A program made the translations under genes and the position numbers. Below are positions 26,176 through 35,321 of a stretch of 64,000 nucleotides of DNA, in pieces. The notes beneath the pieces were generated by a model, which was not told where the DNA came from, did no database searches, and worked only from the letters and a program-made list of their open reading frames with translations. The DNA lies in NCBI RefSeq assembly GCF_016101585.1, contig NZ_JACFQG010000002.1, positions 1 through 64,000 of the forward strand, given 5' to 3'. The stretch's first letter is position 1, and each line of letters opens with the position of its first letter. The stretch comes from Bifidobacterium polysaccharolyticum. GTDB lineage: Bacteria > Actinomycetota > Actinomycetes > Actinomycetales > Bifidobacteriaceae.

Positions 26176-27489
26176 ATGAACGCACCCATGCAGGAACAGC
26201 GAATGCTGAAGGAACCACCTCCTCTGCACCCTGCGCGCATGCCCCTGATGAGGCCGCACAAGGGCAGGATCCTGTGCGGAGTCTGCAAGGGCATCAGTTT
26301 GCACCTGGGTATTCCCGTCTTCTGGATACGCCTGGTCATGGTGCTCCTGGCCCCCAAAATGATCACCTGCGTGGTCTACTGCTTCCTTTGGTTGATACTG
26401 CCCCAGGGCGATCCCACCCAGGCGGTCCAACCGAATGACCCGCGATCGGCTCCGCTGGCACCCAGCATTCTTACTGGGCAATCGGGTCAAAAGGAGGACC
26501 ACAACATCACCCCCGGGCGGATAACCAGACTGCTGGCAGGCCTAGGCATCATCCTCCTGCTGACCACGGTTTTTCTGCTCAACAGCGGTATGCGCCCCGC
26601 CTTTGTCGTCCCCTGCCTGCTTTTTTGCGCCGGGCTAGTTCTGGCCTGGCTGAGGCCGGAAAACCAAGGAACCGGCTACCACCTGCCGGCCCTGATCGGC
26701 AGCCTGGCCCTGATCCTGTCTGCTGCGATAATCTTCCTGCTCTCCACCCAGGAATTGCATTGGGCCCTGACCCTGATAGTCCTGGCCGGACTGCTGCTTG
26801 TGGGCGTGACCGCAGTGGTTGTGCCCTGGGTAGGCTCAATCATTAGCCAGCTGGGCGATGAACGCGCCATGAAGGAACGCGAGGAGGAACGGGCCGATAT
26901 GGCAGCCCATCTGCACGATGGCGTCCTGCAGACCCTGGCTCTGATTCAGCTGCATGCCGATGACCCGCATACCGTCTTCACCCTGGCCCGATCCCAGGAG
27001 CGCGATCTGCGCAACTGGCTCTATCAGGAACGCACTCCCTCAGACCGGTCCGTCAGCACTGGGCTGAGCCAGATAGCCGCACAGGTGGAGGATGATTCAG
27101 GCAAGCCAATCGAGGTGGTCACCGTGGGCGATGCCATGCCCTGCGCGCAGACCGACGCCCTGCTCAACGCGGCCCAGCAGGCCCTGGTCAATGCGGTCAC
27201 CCACGGTGGCGAACCCATATCCGTATATTGCGAGGCCCGCAGGAATCAGGTTGAAGTCTACGTGCGCGACCACGGTTCTGGCTTTGATATGGATGCGATT
27301 CCAGCTGACCGTCTGGGAATCCGAGAGTCCATCATAGGTCGGATTCGTCGGCGTGGCGGCAGGGTCGAAATCGTCTCCCGCCCGGGCTGGGGCACCGAGG
27401 TCAGAATGCACATGCCGCTGTCCGAGGCCAGCCAGCATCAGGAGGGCGAGGTTGATCAGGCTGAAAAAGGGACTGAGGCACAGCAATGA
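26176..27489 (+). CDS. PspC-domain sensor histidine kinase, NarL/LiaS type
   Basis: 437 residues. An N-terminal PspC domain (HKGRILCGVCKGISLHLG) sits before a membrane block of five or six helices (about residues 55-220). A HisKA_3 dimerisation helix with the phospho-acceptor His247 follows (AAHLHDGVLQTLALIQ). A short HATPase_c domain has N-box residues in ALVNAVTHGGE and the G1 box RDHGSGFD. Fusion of PspC to the kinase is the actinobacterial arrangement for envelope-stress sensing. The regulator gene follows 98 bp downstream. Several in-frame ATGs near the N-terminus leave the start open to small changes. Confidence 0.88.
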   Translation: MNAPMQEQRMLKEPPPLHPARMPLMRPHKGRILCGVCKGISLHLGIPVFWIRLVMVLLAPKMITCVVYCFLWLILPQGDPTQAVQPNDPRSAPLAPSILTGQSGQKEDHNITPGRITRLLAGLGIILLLTTVFLLNSGMRPAFVVPCLLFCAGLVLAWLRPENQGTGYHLPALIGSLALILSAAIIFLLSTQELHWALTLIVLAGLLLVGVTAVVVPWVGSIISQLGDERAMKEREEERADMAAHLHDGVLQTLALIQLHADDPHTVFTLARSQERDLRNWLYQERTPSDRSVSTGLSQIAAQVEDDSGKPIEVVTVGDAMPCAQTDALLNAAQQALVNAVTHGGEPISVYCEARRNQVEVYVRDHGSGFDMDAIPADRLGIRESIIGRIRRRGGRVEIVSRPGWGTEVRMHMPLSEASQHQEGEVDQAEKGTEAQQ

Positions 27490-27587
27490 TAGGATACGTG
27501 GTGAACCATTCATTCACAGACGCATGCCGGTCCGATCCTTTCCACGCTTGAGGACCCGCGTCGGGAAAGGCGGGCTGAACCACGCCC

Positions 27588-28289
27588 ATGACCACGACTG
27601 CAGCAGAGCCCCATCAAGCCGAGGATGGGCCCGCAAGCATCCGCGTAGCCGTCGTCGACGACCATGAGATGTTCCGTACCGGCGTCATCACCACCCTGCA
27701 GCCGCATTTCCACGTCGTGGGCCAGGCGGCAGACGTGGAGTCCTCCATTCTCATGGTCGAGCAGACCCGTCCCGATGTGGTTCTGCTGGATGTTCACGTG
27801 CCTGGCGGCCAGGGCGGCGGAGGCGCCGAAATTCTGAGCCGTTCCCATCCTCTCTCCCCACGGTCGGTCTTTCTGGCTCTTTCCGTATCCGACTCGCCCA
27901 GGGACGTGGGTTCAGTCATCCGTGCCGGAGCACGTGGCTACGTGACCAAGACCATCTCCGCCAAGGACCTGGTCTCCTCAATCCGTCAAGTTCACGAGGG
28001 GTATGCAGTCTTCTCCCCCAAGCTGGCGGGATTCGTGCTCTCCGCCTTCCAGGAGGACGAGGCCGCAGATGCCGGTCGGGTGGAAGATGACGAACTGGAT
28101 CGACTCTCCGCGCGCGAGCAGGAGGTCATGCGCTTGATTGCCCGGGGTTACACTTACCGCGAGGTAGCCTCCGAGCTTTTCATCTCCATCAAGACGGTTG
28201 AGACCCACGTCTCCAACGTCCTGCGCAAGCTTCAGCTTTCCAACCGAACCGAACTGACCCGCTGGGCCGCAGACCGCCGCATCGTCTGA
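27588..28289 (+). CDS. LuxR/NarL-family response regulator
   Basis: 233 residues. The receiver domain (residues 18-145) has the acidic pair in VAVVDDHEMF, the phospho-acceptor Asp68 in VVLLDVHVPGG and the switch Lys in YVTKTIS. A LuxR-type helix-turn-helix follows (LSAREQEVMRLIARGYTYRE and the recognition helix SIKTVETHVSNVLRKL). It is the cognate partner of the PspC kinase by position and class; targets probably include the divergent PspC operon, which is inference. Confidence 0.92.
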   Translation: MTTTAAEPHQAEDGPASIRVAVVDDHEMFRTGVITTLQPHFHVVGQAADVESSILMVEQTRPDVVLLDVHVPGGQGGGGAEILSRSHPLSPRSVFLALSVSDSPRDVGSVIRAGARGYVTKTISAKDLVSSIRQVHEGYAVFSPKLAGFVLSAFQEDEAADAGRVEDDELDRLSAREQEVMRLIARGYTYREVASELFISIKTVETHVSNVLRKLQLSNRTELTRWAADRRIV

Positions 28290-28297
28290 ACGTCCGC

Positions 28298-29017
28298 TCA
28301 GCAGTCAATGCCCCGCTGGCGAAGGAGCTGACGCAGACTACTGATATCACGGGCAACAATCCCCTCCATACCCAGTCTGTCTGCCATAGCCACATGCTCA
28401 GGATCCACATCGACGAAAATCGTATGCCCGGGGCTGATGGCGAAACGACGCAGAGCCAGACGATAGAAGAGCGGATCGGAAAGATCCAGATGCTCCTCGG
28501 ATGAAATCAGAACACCTTTCAGAGCAGAGAGGGGCGAGAGAACGTCTGACACCGCTTCGGTCAGCTGACTGGTCGTCGTCGCCAGACCCCAAAGGGTCAG
28601 GCCGGCTCGCCGCAGATCCCCCAGCAGATCCGATGCTCCAGGAAGCAGGCCCTTTACTGCCAAGGTGTAGTTTTCCAGACAGACGCGAACCACCCAAGCG
28701 ACCGCAGGTCCGTGAGTGGTTTCATAATCGGCCAATGCCTGCTGTGGGTCCACGCCCAGATTGATCTGCCTCCTGACACAAGCGAAGCCCCAAGGGTCCT
28801 CCGGGTCCAGAACCATATCGACCACCCCGTCAGGATAATGCCCGACCAAGGCTCGGCGCGGGTCCCAGTCCACCAGGGTCCCAGGCAGAGCGAAGAGGAT
28901 GCTGCCACCTGGGGCCGCTGGGTCGGGGCGGTCATCGTTGAATATATCCTCACCTGGCAGGTCGCCCGATACGCCTTGGCTTAATCCCTGCTGGAACTCC
29001 CGATGCTGCCTTGCCAT
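28298..29017 (-). CDS. HAD-superfamily protein lacking the catalytic aspartates
   Basis: 239 residues from ATG 29017; an upstream start at 29080 is possible. The fold reads as a HAD hydrolase with a cap domain, but motif I is FALPGTLVDWD rather than FDLDGT: Ala43 and Pro45 replace the nucleophile and acid Asp residues. Motif II Thr/Ser is in ATTTSQL, and motif IV is IFVDVDPEHVAMA. It therefore should not form the aspartyl-phosphate and may be a binding or regulatory pseudoenzyme. It is convergent with the response regulator, with only 8 bp between their stops. Confidence 0.75.
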   Translation of the reverse strand: MARQHREFQQGLSQGVSGDLPGEDIFNDDRPDPAAPGGSILFALPGTLVDWDPRRALVGHYPDGVVDMVLDPEDPWGFACVRRQINLGVDPQQALADYETTHGPAVAWVVRVCLENYTLAVKGLLPGASDLLGDLRRAGLTLWGLATTTSQLTEAVSDVLSPLSALKGVLISSEEHLDLSDPLFYRLALRRFAISPGHTIFVDVDPEHVAMADRLGMEGIVARDISSLRQLLRQRGIDC

Positions 29018-29189
29018 GCCCCCAGAATAAACATCTGGACCTACAGAACCTGCGGCAGAATCCAGAAGGCACGTGGTCAATCACTAGGTGAAGGCCACCG
29101 AATGGATATATTGAAGCCAGCAATGGTCGAATCTTACGTTTTGCGACCTGCCCAGGGCGGAAGTCCCGCCGGGCACGAAAGGAGCCGTT

Positions 29190-29801
29190 ATGCGTCGGCT
29201 GCTGCTCACATCCTCATTCTCCGCTACCGCTGACAGGCTGCCCGCTTTCCTCGAAGGCTCGCCCGAAAATCATACGGTGGCCTTCATCCCCACGGCCAAC
29301 CTTCCACAACGTTCAGATAGTTATGTCCAGGAAGCTCGCCAGGCTTTCACCGACATGGGCTGCCGAATCGACGACTTGGAAGTCTCGACCGCCGATCCGG
29401 AGACCATGCGTCGCAGTCTGGAGAAGGACGACCTGATCTATCTGTCCGGCGGCAACACCTTCTTCCTGCTGCAAGAGCTGCGTCGCTCAGGTGCTGCTGA
29501 TCTGATCAGGCAGCAGGTGGGTCAGGGCAAACCTTATATCGGCGAATCGGCCGGCGCTGTGGTGACCGGTCCCGATATCGGCTTCCTGGATGCCATGGAT
29601 CCGCGCTCAGCCGCCCCGAATCTGGACTCCACCGCAGGGCTGGGCCTGGTGGACTTCCGCCTCCTGCCCCATCTTGATTCCGAGCCCTTCGCCGAGGTGA
29701 CCAGAAAAATTCTGGACCGCTACGGCGACGATGAGCCCATGGTGGCCATCAGCAACTTCCAGGCCGTGGCGGTTCGCGGGCAGTGCCTGACCATTCTTTA
29801 G
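29190..29801 (+). CDS. peptidase S51 family (PepE/cyanophycinase-like)
   Basis: 203 residues with the class I glutamine-amidotransferase-like fold of S51 peptidases. The Ser nucleophile (Ser120) lies in the elbow IGESAGAVV, and YLSGGNTFFLL is a conserved substrate-pocket segment. PepE removes N-terminal Asp from dipeptides; whether this copy does the same cannot be told. AAAGGAG precedes the ATG by 5 bases. Ends 10 bp from the convergent ClC gene. Confidence 0.82.
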   Translation: MRRLLLTSSFSATADRLPAFLEGSPENHTVAFIPTANLPQRSDSYVQEARQAFTDMGCRIDDLEVSTADPETMRRSLEKDDLIYLSGGNTFFLLQELRRSGAADLIRQQVGQGKPYIGESAGAVVTGPDIGFLDAMDPRSAAPNLDSTAGLGLVDFRLLPHLDSEPFAEVTRKILDRYGDDEPMVAISNFQAVAVRGQCLTIL

Positions 29802-29811
29802 AGAATGCCAG

Positions 29812-31371
29812 TCAGCGACAGAGACCTTCCATGACCTGGCGGGCCTGGTCCAGACGATCACCCGGACAGAGCAGGATGACACCATCCCCAGCGAGCAGCC
29901 GAAGATCACCAGCGGGAATTAGCCTATGCTCGCCCCGGCGAAGACCGATTACGGCGCATCCGTGCGGCCAGGGGACCTGTCCCAGCAGACGACCAGCCGC
30001 TGGACTGCCATGTTCTATGGGAAACTCCACAGTGACCCTGTCAGGAACCTGGGCATCGGGAGCACGTCCGCGTCGATAACGCTCCAGCAGAGCCTCGTAA
30101 ATGGGTTCAACACGCAGCAAATCGGACACCATCAGGGCCGTGAAGGCGCATAAAGCCACGGGAAGCATATGAACCAGGGATCCAGACATCTCCACCGTCA
30201 GCAGGATGGATGTTATGGGAGCCTTGACCGAGGCCGTCAGGGTGCCTGCCATGGCGCAGACCGCGCATACCGGAATGATCCGGATGGGCATTCCGAGTGC
30301 GGCTGCACCCATACCGCACAGGGACCCAGTCAGCGTGCCGACTGCCAGGATGGGCATGAAGATGCCTCCGGGGGCGCCGCTGCCGAAGGAACTGGCCGTG
30401 AAGAGCATCTTGACCAGAAGCAGAATCAACAGGTTGATGGCCACTGACCAGGCCAGCTCGCGAACGCCTTCCGCCTTGCCGATCAGATCCTCGCCGCCAC
30501 CTAGGACGGCAGGCAGCAGCAATCCGACCGGCAGAGCCAGGAAGAGGGAGATCACCGGTCCCAGCTTCGAGGGCAGGTGACTGTAAAGACTCTGAGCACC
30601 CAGAAGCAGGCGGTTCATGGCAGCTCCCACCAGACCTGCCACCAGCCCAAGGGGGATCATCAGCAGATACTGGCCGATGGTCAGCTGTGGCATAGCAGTG
30701 AAGTCCAGGACCGGACGCAGGCCGAAGCGGTTCTTGGCGATGAAATCAGCACTCAGACAGGCCATGGCCGCCGAAAGAAGAATCATGGGAGAAAAAGACC
30801 TGTGGATCTCCTCCAGAGCGAAGACCATCCCCGAAAGCGGCGCATTGAATGCTGCAGACAGACCGGCTGCCGCACCGGAGGTCACCAGGCAGGTCTCCTC
30901 CACACGGTCTCGGCGCAACCCACGGGAAACCAGTTGGGAACCGGCCGCGCCGATCTGCACCGAGGGTCCCTCGCGCCCCAGAGACAGGCCAAACATGCCG
31001 CAGGCCAGGCCGCCCACGAATCGTACGCCAAGCACGGGCAGAGCAGGCATGCGCATGCCGTGGATGACCACTCCCTCCACCTGTGGAATGCCGGAGCCGG
31101 AGGCCATGGGAACCCGGCTGACCATCCAGGCCAGGGCCAGCCCGACCAGCAGGGCGGCCAGCAACCAAGGAAGGATCATCAGAGGCTGATCACGCATCTG
31201 CCCGTAGGCCCATCGAGCGAACCGGGTGCCATAGCCGATGCCTTGCCGGTAGAGCACCACCAGTACTCCCACCAGCAGTCCGCAACAGGCGGCCCTGAAC
31301 GCTACCAGCCACCGGCTGGCTCGACCCGGCCTGGTCGCCTGGACCGGGTCGGAACGATTGTCCTGATCCAT
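29812..31371 (-). CDS. ClC-family chloride channel/proton antiporter with C-terminal TrkA-C-like domain
   Basis: 519 residues from ATG 31371, membrane transporter with about 16-18 helices. The three ClC filter motifs are present: GSGIPQVEG, GREGPSVQIG (including the gating Glu of exchangers) and GSGAPGGIFMP. A cytosolic C-terminal domain of about 75 residues (VTVEFPIEHGSPAAG onward) is of the RCK/TrkA-C type, a regulatory nucleotide- or ion-binding module. Presence of the gating Glu suggests a 2Cl-/H+ antiporter. The open frame extends upstream to 31548, but no motif supports that part. Confidence 0.88.
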   Translation of the reverse strand: MDQDNRSDPVQATRPGRASRWLVAFRAACCGLLVGVLVVLYRQGIGYGTRFARWAYGQMRDQPLMILPWLLAALLVGLALAWMVSRVPMASGSGIPQVEGVVIHGMRMPALPVLGVRFVGGLACGMFGLSLGREGPSVQIGAAGSQLVSRGLRRDRVEETCLVTSGAAAGLSAAFNAPLSGMVFALEEIHRSFSPMILLSAAMACLSADFIAKNRFGLRPVLDFTAMPQLTIGQYLLMIPLGLVAGLVGAAMNRLLLGAQSLYSHLPSKLGPVISLFLALPVGLLLPAVLGGGEDLIGKAEGVRELAWSVAINLLILLLVKMLFTASSFGSGAPGGIFMPILAVGTLTGSLCGMGAAALGMPIRIIPVCAVCAMAGTLTASVKAPITSILLTVEMSGSLVHMLPVALCAFTALMVSDLLRVEPIYEALLERYRRGRAPDAQVPDRVTVEFPIEHGSPAAGRLLGQVPWPHGCAVIGLRRGEHRLIPAGDLRLLAGDGVILLCPGDRLDQARQVMEGLCR

Positions 31372-31501
31372 CTCATCCGCCGACGGCCCTTTCCTCCAAG
31401 ACAGATTCAGCCTCACCGGCCTGCTCCTTCCCTCCTTCACACACAACGGTTTCCAGCTTCTCCCAGAGCAGAGACCAGGAGCAATGACTGAGCCGACAGC
31501 T

Positions 31502-32101
31502 TCAACTTTCTGGCAGTATGAACACCTGGGATGCCAGCTTCCGAGCAAAATCCGGGAGGCAAGAGCCGGGCAAGCAGACAGACACGTCGTCAGAGCCTAA
31601 CGGCAGTGCTGTCTGTTCGTCAGTTGCCGTCAGATTACCGTCCAAGACAACGGTGTTCACCTGGCCACGATGACCCACCAGATCCAGCAGCGAGACCCTA
31701 CCTGGCACCGTACCCAGGCACTCGCTCAGGGTGGCAGCTGAGGCCATGTGCAGCCTCCGGCAACCGACCACTGCTCGCACCTGGCGCAAATCCGGTCGCC
31801 TTATGCCCCTGGCCACCAGGAGTATCAGCAGACCTCCAGCATCCTCCAGCAGCAGGAACTTGGAGATGTTTTCCACAGAGAGCCCCAGCAGGTCAGCAAT
31901 GCCCAGCTCCATGCCTTGGTCGATGGTATCCAAGGGCGGGTGTTGAACGACACGCCAATTTGTTCTCAAACCATCCAGAAGCTCTCGCACCGGCTGGGGA
32001 ACCATCCTGTCCCCCGAGTCTGATGACCTCTTATCCATACCGACCTGGGCATCAAGGCCTACTCTGGCTGCAGGATCAGCGCTGCCATTGCCTGGTCTCA
32101 T
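31502..32101 (-). CDS. YbaK/ProX-family aminoacyl-tRNA deacylase
   Basis: 199 residues. The YbaK core runs from VRELLDGLRTNWRVVQHPP to the end, with the conserved Lys in ISKFLLLEDAGGLL and the segment SLLDLVGHRGQVNTVVLD. Family members remove mischarged Ala, Cys or Pro from tRNA. A GAGG 5 bases before the ATG and a 10-bp gap to the preceding gene indicate an operon. A hydrophilic N-terminal extension of about 33 residues is unusual. The specificity cannot be read from sequence. Confidence 0.8.
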   Translation of the reverse strand: MRPGNGSADPAARVGLDAQVGMDKRSSDSGDRMVPQPVRELLDGLRTNWRVVQHPPLDTIDQGMELGIADLLGLSVENISKFLLLEDAGGLLILLVARGIRRPDLRQVRAVVGCRRLHMASAATLSECLGTVPGRVSLLDLVGHRGQVNTVVLDGNLTATDEQTALPLGSDDVSVCLPGSCLPDFARKLASQVFILPES

Positions 32102-32111
32102 GGGTGCCTCA

Positions 32112-32609
32112 TCAATCGTTGGCCACCTCAGAGTCGGGCTTCAGTTCCTCCTCCTTCTGGCCTATACGCTTCCTGTCTATGCGATAGTAGGCGTTGAAGA
32201 GACCACCGGAGGTCAGCAGAACGATCAGAAGAACCAACAGCCATATGTTCTCTTTGGCTTCGTATGTTTCAAGCAATTCATAAGAGGAGGAAACCATCTT
32301 CAGCCAGCCTGCGACCGACACGAAGTACCAGGCCGTTGCCTGATCGAGGAAGCTTAGCGCCCGTCGACGTTCTGATCTGGTCCTGGTAGCCTGACGGAGA
32401 ATTTCGTGCCCGCGTTTGCGCTCCAGTTGAATCTTGACGATGGGCACCAGCCACCACCAAGGCGAGACCTCATCCCAATTCTTGCTGAGCTGATCAAAGT
32501 CGTCCAGAAGCTCCTGATATTCCTGCAGCTCCATCAGCCCCTGGAAGAGCGGGAATGTGAAAAGCAGCCAATCCCCGATCAGAGAGACAATGGCGATGAA
32601 TTGATCCAC
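32112..32609 (-). CDS. hypothetical membrane protein
   Basis: 165 residues from a GTG with AAGGGAAAGG upstream; an earlier GTG at 32639 is possible. Helices are predicted at about residues 5-20, 95-110 and 120-140, with a charged, Arg/Lys-rich segment between the first and second that would lie in the cytosol (ILRQATRTRSERRRAL). I do not recognise the family. It lies 10 bp upstream of the YbaK-type gene. Confidence 0.65.
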   Translation of the reverse strand: MDQFIAIVSLIGDWLLFTFPLFQGLMELQEYQELLDDFDQLSKNWDEVSPWWWLVPIVKIQLERKRGHEILRQATRTRSERRRALSFLDQATAWYFVSVAGWLKMVSSSYELLETYEAKENIWLLVLLIVLLTSGGLFNAYYRIDRKRIGQKEEELKPDSEVAND

Positions 32610-32767
32610 GACCCGACCTTTCCCTTGCAGAGTCGGCACCCAAGGGTCGGCTCACGTGATTAAGCATGGCTACCATCCATCATTGTAGACACCAAGTTCC
32701 AGCCCAAACCGCTGTCACAACCGCTGACCTCAGTACTGCGGACATAGAACTCAGCGAATACAAGAAT

Positions 32768-32789
32768 GCCCCGGAGATAGCTCCGGGGC
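32768..32789 (-). terminator. hairpin downstream of tRNA-Ser(UGA)
   Basis: Perfect 9-bp stem GCCCCGGAG-ATAG-CTCCGGGGC, 11 bp past the tRNA 3' end on the minus strand; weak T-run. Confidence 0.65.
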
Positions 32790-32799
32790 ATCAACCAGG

Positions 32800-32884
32800 C
32801 GGACAGGGCGGGATTCGAACCCGCGGTGGCTTGCGCCACAACGGTTTTCAAGACCGTCTCTTTCGGCCGCTCAGACACCTGTCC
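32800..32884 (-). tRNA. tRNA-Ser (anticodon TGA)
   Basis: 85-base class II tRNA with acceptor GGACAGG/CCTGTCC, anticodon stem ACGGT/ACCGT and loop CTTGAAA (anticodon TGA), a long variable arm (GTGGC/GCCAC) and T-arm GCGGG-TTCGAAT-CCCGC. CCA is not encoded. It lies 93 bp downstream of serS in the same direction. Confidence 0.96.
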
Positions 32885-32977
32885 AAAAGACGTGCCAATC
32901 AGGCACGTCACTCATCATACGACATCAGGGTTGGTCTAACCAGCAGCGGAATGTCGGTCGCTCACGACAGAGGCGAC

Positions 32978-34264
32978 TCAGGCCTCCCAGGTCTTGGGCT
33001 CGATGACTTCTTTCCCACCCACGTAAGAGCGCATGGCCTCGGGGATGACAATGGAGCCATCGGCATTCTGGTGGTTCTCCAGGATGGCGACCAGCCAACG
33101 GGTGGTGGCCAAGGTCCCGTTCAGGGTGCTGACAGGGCGCGTAGAGCCGTCCTCCAGCCGCTCGCGCTCGTTGAGGCGGCGGGCCTGGTACTCGGTGCAG
33201 TTGGAGGTTGACGTAAGTTCCCGGTAGCGACCCTGGGTGGGCACCCAGGCCTCACAATCGAACTTGCGCGCAGCCGAGGATCCCAAATCTCCTGCGGCGG
33301 TGTCGATGATCCGGTAGGGCACGTCCACCTTGGCCAGCATCTCCTGCTCCATGGCCAACAACTGCTTGTGCTGGTCGCGGGAGTCCTCCTGCTTGCAGTA
33401 GACGAACATCTCCACCTTGTCAAACTGGTGGACACGGATGATGCCCATGGTGTCTTTGCCGGCAGAACCAGCCTCTCGCCGGTAGCAGCTGGACCAACCG
33501 CAGTAGCGCAGCGGACCCTTGCTCAAATCCAGAATCTCGTCCTCGTGCATGCCAGCCAGGGAGACCTCGGAGGTGCCCACCAGATACTGGTCGTCAGGCT
33601 CACGCAGACGATAGATCTCGTCGGCATGGGCGTTCAGGAAGCCGGTGCCGGCCATGACCTCGGGCCGGACCAAAGTGGGGGTGATCGTAGGAATGAATCC
33701 ATGCTCCATGGCCTGGTCCACAGCCATGGTCAGCATGGCAATCTCCAGCCGGGCCACATCACCGCGCAGGAAGTAGAATCTGGATCCGGAGACCTTGACG
33801 CCCCTGCGCATGTCAATACCAGCCACGCCAACGCCCAGGTCCAGGTGGTTCTTGGGCTCGAAACCCTCCTTGGCGAAGTCACGCGGAGTACCGACTTTCT
33901 TGACCACCACGTAATCATCCTCGCCGCCCTCGGGCGCCTCAGGCTCCACTACGTTGCTGAACTTCCACATCAGATCGGTGTACCTGGAGTTGGCCTCGTC
34001 AGAGGCTGCCTTGCAGGCGTTCACCTTGTCCGACAAACTCTTGGTCTGGGCCAGAAGGTCGGCTTTCTCATCAGGAGAGGCCGAACCCATGCGCTTGCCG
34101 AGCGACTTCTGCTCGGCCCTGCGGCTTTCGTAATCCTGGAGCGCCGCCCTGCGCTCGCTGTCCGCCTTCAGCACTTCGTCGACGAGCTCGACCGATTCGC
34201 CGCGTTTGCGCTGTGATTCACGGACAACATCCGGATGTTCCTGAATGAACCTGATATCTAACAT
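32978..34264 (-). CDS. serS: seryl-tRNA synthetase
   Basis: Charges tRNA-Ser and tRNA-Sec type tRNAs with serine. 428 residues: an N-terminal coiled-coil arm (about residues 25-105, rich in Glu/Arg/Lys) that recognises the long variable arm, then the class II core with motif 2 [17 protein letters not shown] and the motif 3 region [15 protein letters not shown]. The ATG at 34264 gives the standard N-terminus [14 protein letters not shown] tRNA-Ser gene lies just downstream. Confidence 0.97.
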   Translation of the reverse strand: MLDIRFIQEHPDVVRESQRKRGESVELVDEVLKADSERRAALQDYESRRAEQKSLGKRMGSASPDEKADLLAQTKSLSDKVNACKAASDEANSRYTDLMWKFSNVVEPEAPEGGEDDYVVVKKVGTPRDFAKEGFEPKNHLDLGVGVAGIDMRRGVKVSGSRFYFLRGDVARLEIAMLTMAVDQAMEHGFIPTITPTLVRPEVMAGTGFLNAHADEIYRLREPDDQYLVGTSEVSLAGMHEDEILDLSKGPLRYCGWSSCYRREAGSAGKDTMGIIRVHQFDKVEMFVYCKQEDSRDQHKQLLAMEQEMLAKVDVPYRIIDTAAGDLGSSAARKFDCEAWVPTQGRYRELTSTSNCTEYQARRLNERERLEDGSTRPVSTLNGTLATTRWLVAILENHQNADGSIVIPEAMRSYVGGKEVIEPKTWEA

Positions 34265-34392
34265 ATCTGAATTCTATGACTTTCGGGGGACACGAAAACC
34301 GGCCCCGCACAACTCTTCCCAAGCCTTATGGCCTCTGTCGCAACCGGCCGACCGCCGCCGACCAGCCTGGAAAAACAGCCGAGGCAGGAAGG

Positions 34393-34416
34393 CGGACGGG
34401 AACCATCCGTCTTTTA
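34393..34416. terminator. hairpin after sdaA alpha gene
   Basis: An inverted repeat GACGG...CCGTC with a short loop lies between the serine dehydratase stop and serS. On the plus strand it is followed by TTTT. Its assignment to the minus-strand operon is tentative. Confidence 0.4.
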
Positions 34417-34433
34417 TATACATCTGCCCCGCA

Positions 34434-35309
34434 TCACTTGCCGAATACGGTCTTGCGGAACCGTTTGCCGGTGGGAGTACCCGCAAGCCCGCCAATGCCG
34501 GTCTCCCTAAGCGACGATGGCATGCTCTCGCCGATGGACTTCATGGCTGCGATGACCTCATCGGGCGGGATTCTGCTGACGCCACCCGATAAGGCAATAT
34601 CAGCAGCAATCAAAGCGTTGGCAGTGCCGATGGCGTTGCGGTTTACGCAAGGCACCTCCACCAGGCCGGCCACGGGATCGCAGACAAGGCCCAGCAGATT
34701 GCTCATGGCTATGGCGAAGGCCTGGGCGCAGGCATCAGGATCGCCTCCAGCACCCTCAACCGCTGCAGCGGCAGCCATGCCGGATGCGCTGCCCACTTCG
34801 GCCTGACAACCGCCTGTAGCTCCGGAGATCATCGCCTTGTTGGCGGTAACCAGACCGAAAGCCCCTGCCGTGAACAGGCAGCGAATCAACCCATCGTCAT
34901 CCAGCCCCATTCGATTCTTGAGCACTGTGAGCACGCCGGGCAGAGTGCCCGAAGAGCCGGCGGTAGGAGTCGCACAAATGATGCCCATGGCCGCGTTGAC
35001 CTCATTGGTAGCCATGGCGGCCTCAACGGCCTGCAGCATGGCGTCACCGCTCAGGCTGGTTCGCGTCTTCCGATAATGCTCCAGCAGAGCCGCCTGGCCA
35101 CCACTCAGCCCAGTCTTGGAAAACACGCCATCGCCCTGGGACCCCCTGGCAACGGCAGCCTGCATGACCTGCAGATTCCTGGCCATTCTTGCCCAGATCT
35201 GCTCACGGGTCTGGTGCGAACGTCGCACCTCCTCGTCGATGGCCACTTCAGATATCGACGATCCACGCTCTTCGGCCATACTCACGAGTTCAGCAATCGA
35301 AGTGAACAT
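34434..35309 (-). CDS. sdaAA: L-serine dehydratase, iron-sulfur, alpha subunit
   Basis: Deaminates L-serine to pyruvate and ammonia using a [4Fe-4S] cluster that acts as Lewis acid. 291 residues with CATPTAGSSGTLPGVL, GCQAEVGSASGMAAAA and CDPVAGLVEVPCVNRNAIG, giving the Cys residues expected to hold the cluster. The start at 35309 is 12 bp after the beta-subunit stop, so the two subunits form one operon. The cluster makes such enzymes oxygen-sensitive, a point of interest if the organism tolerates air. Confidence 0.93.
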   Translation of the reverse strand: MFTSIAELVSMAEERGSSISEVAIDEEVRRSHQTREQIWARMARNLQVMQAAVARGSQGDGVFSKTGLSGGQAALLEHYRKTRTSLSGDAMLQAVEAAMATNEVNAAMGIICATPTAGSSGTLPGVLTVLKNRMGLDDDGLIRCLFTAGAFGLVTANKAMISGATGGCQAEVGSASGMAAAAAVEGAGGDPDACAQAFAIAMSNLLGLVCDPVAGLVEVPCVNRNAIGTANALIAADIALSGGVSRIPPDEVIAAMKSIGESMPSSLRETGIGGLAGTPTGKRFRKTVFGK

Positions 35310-35321
35310 GCGCCATGCCTC

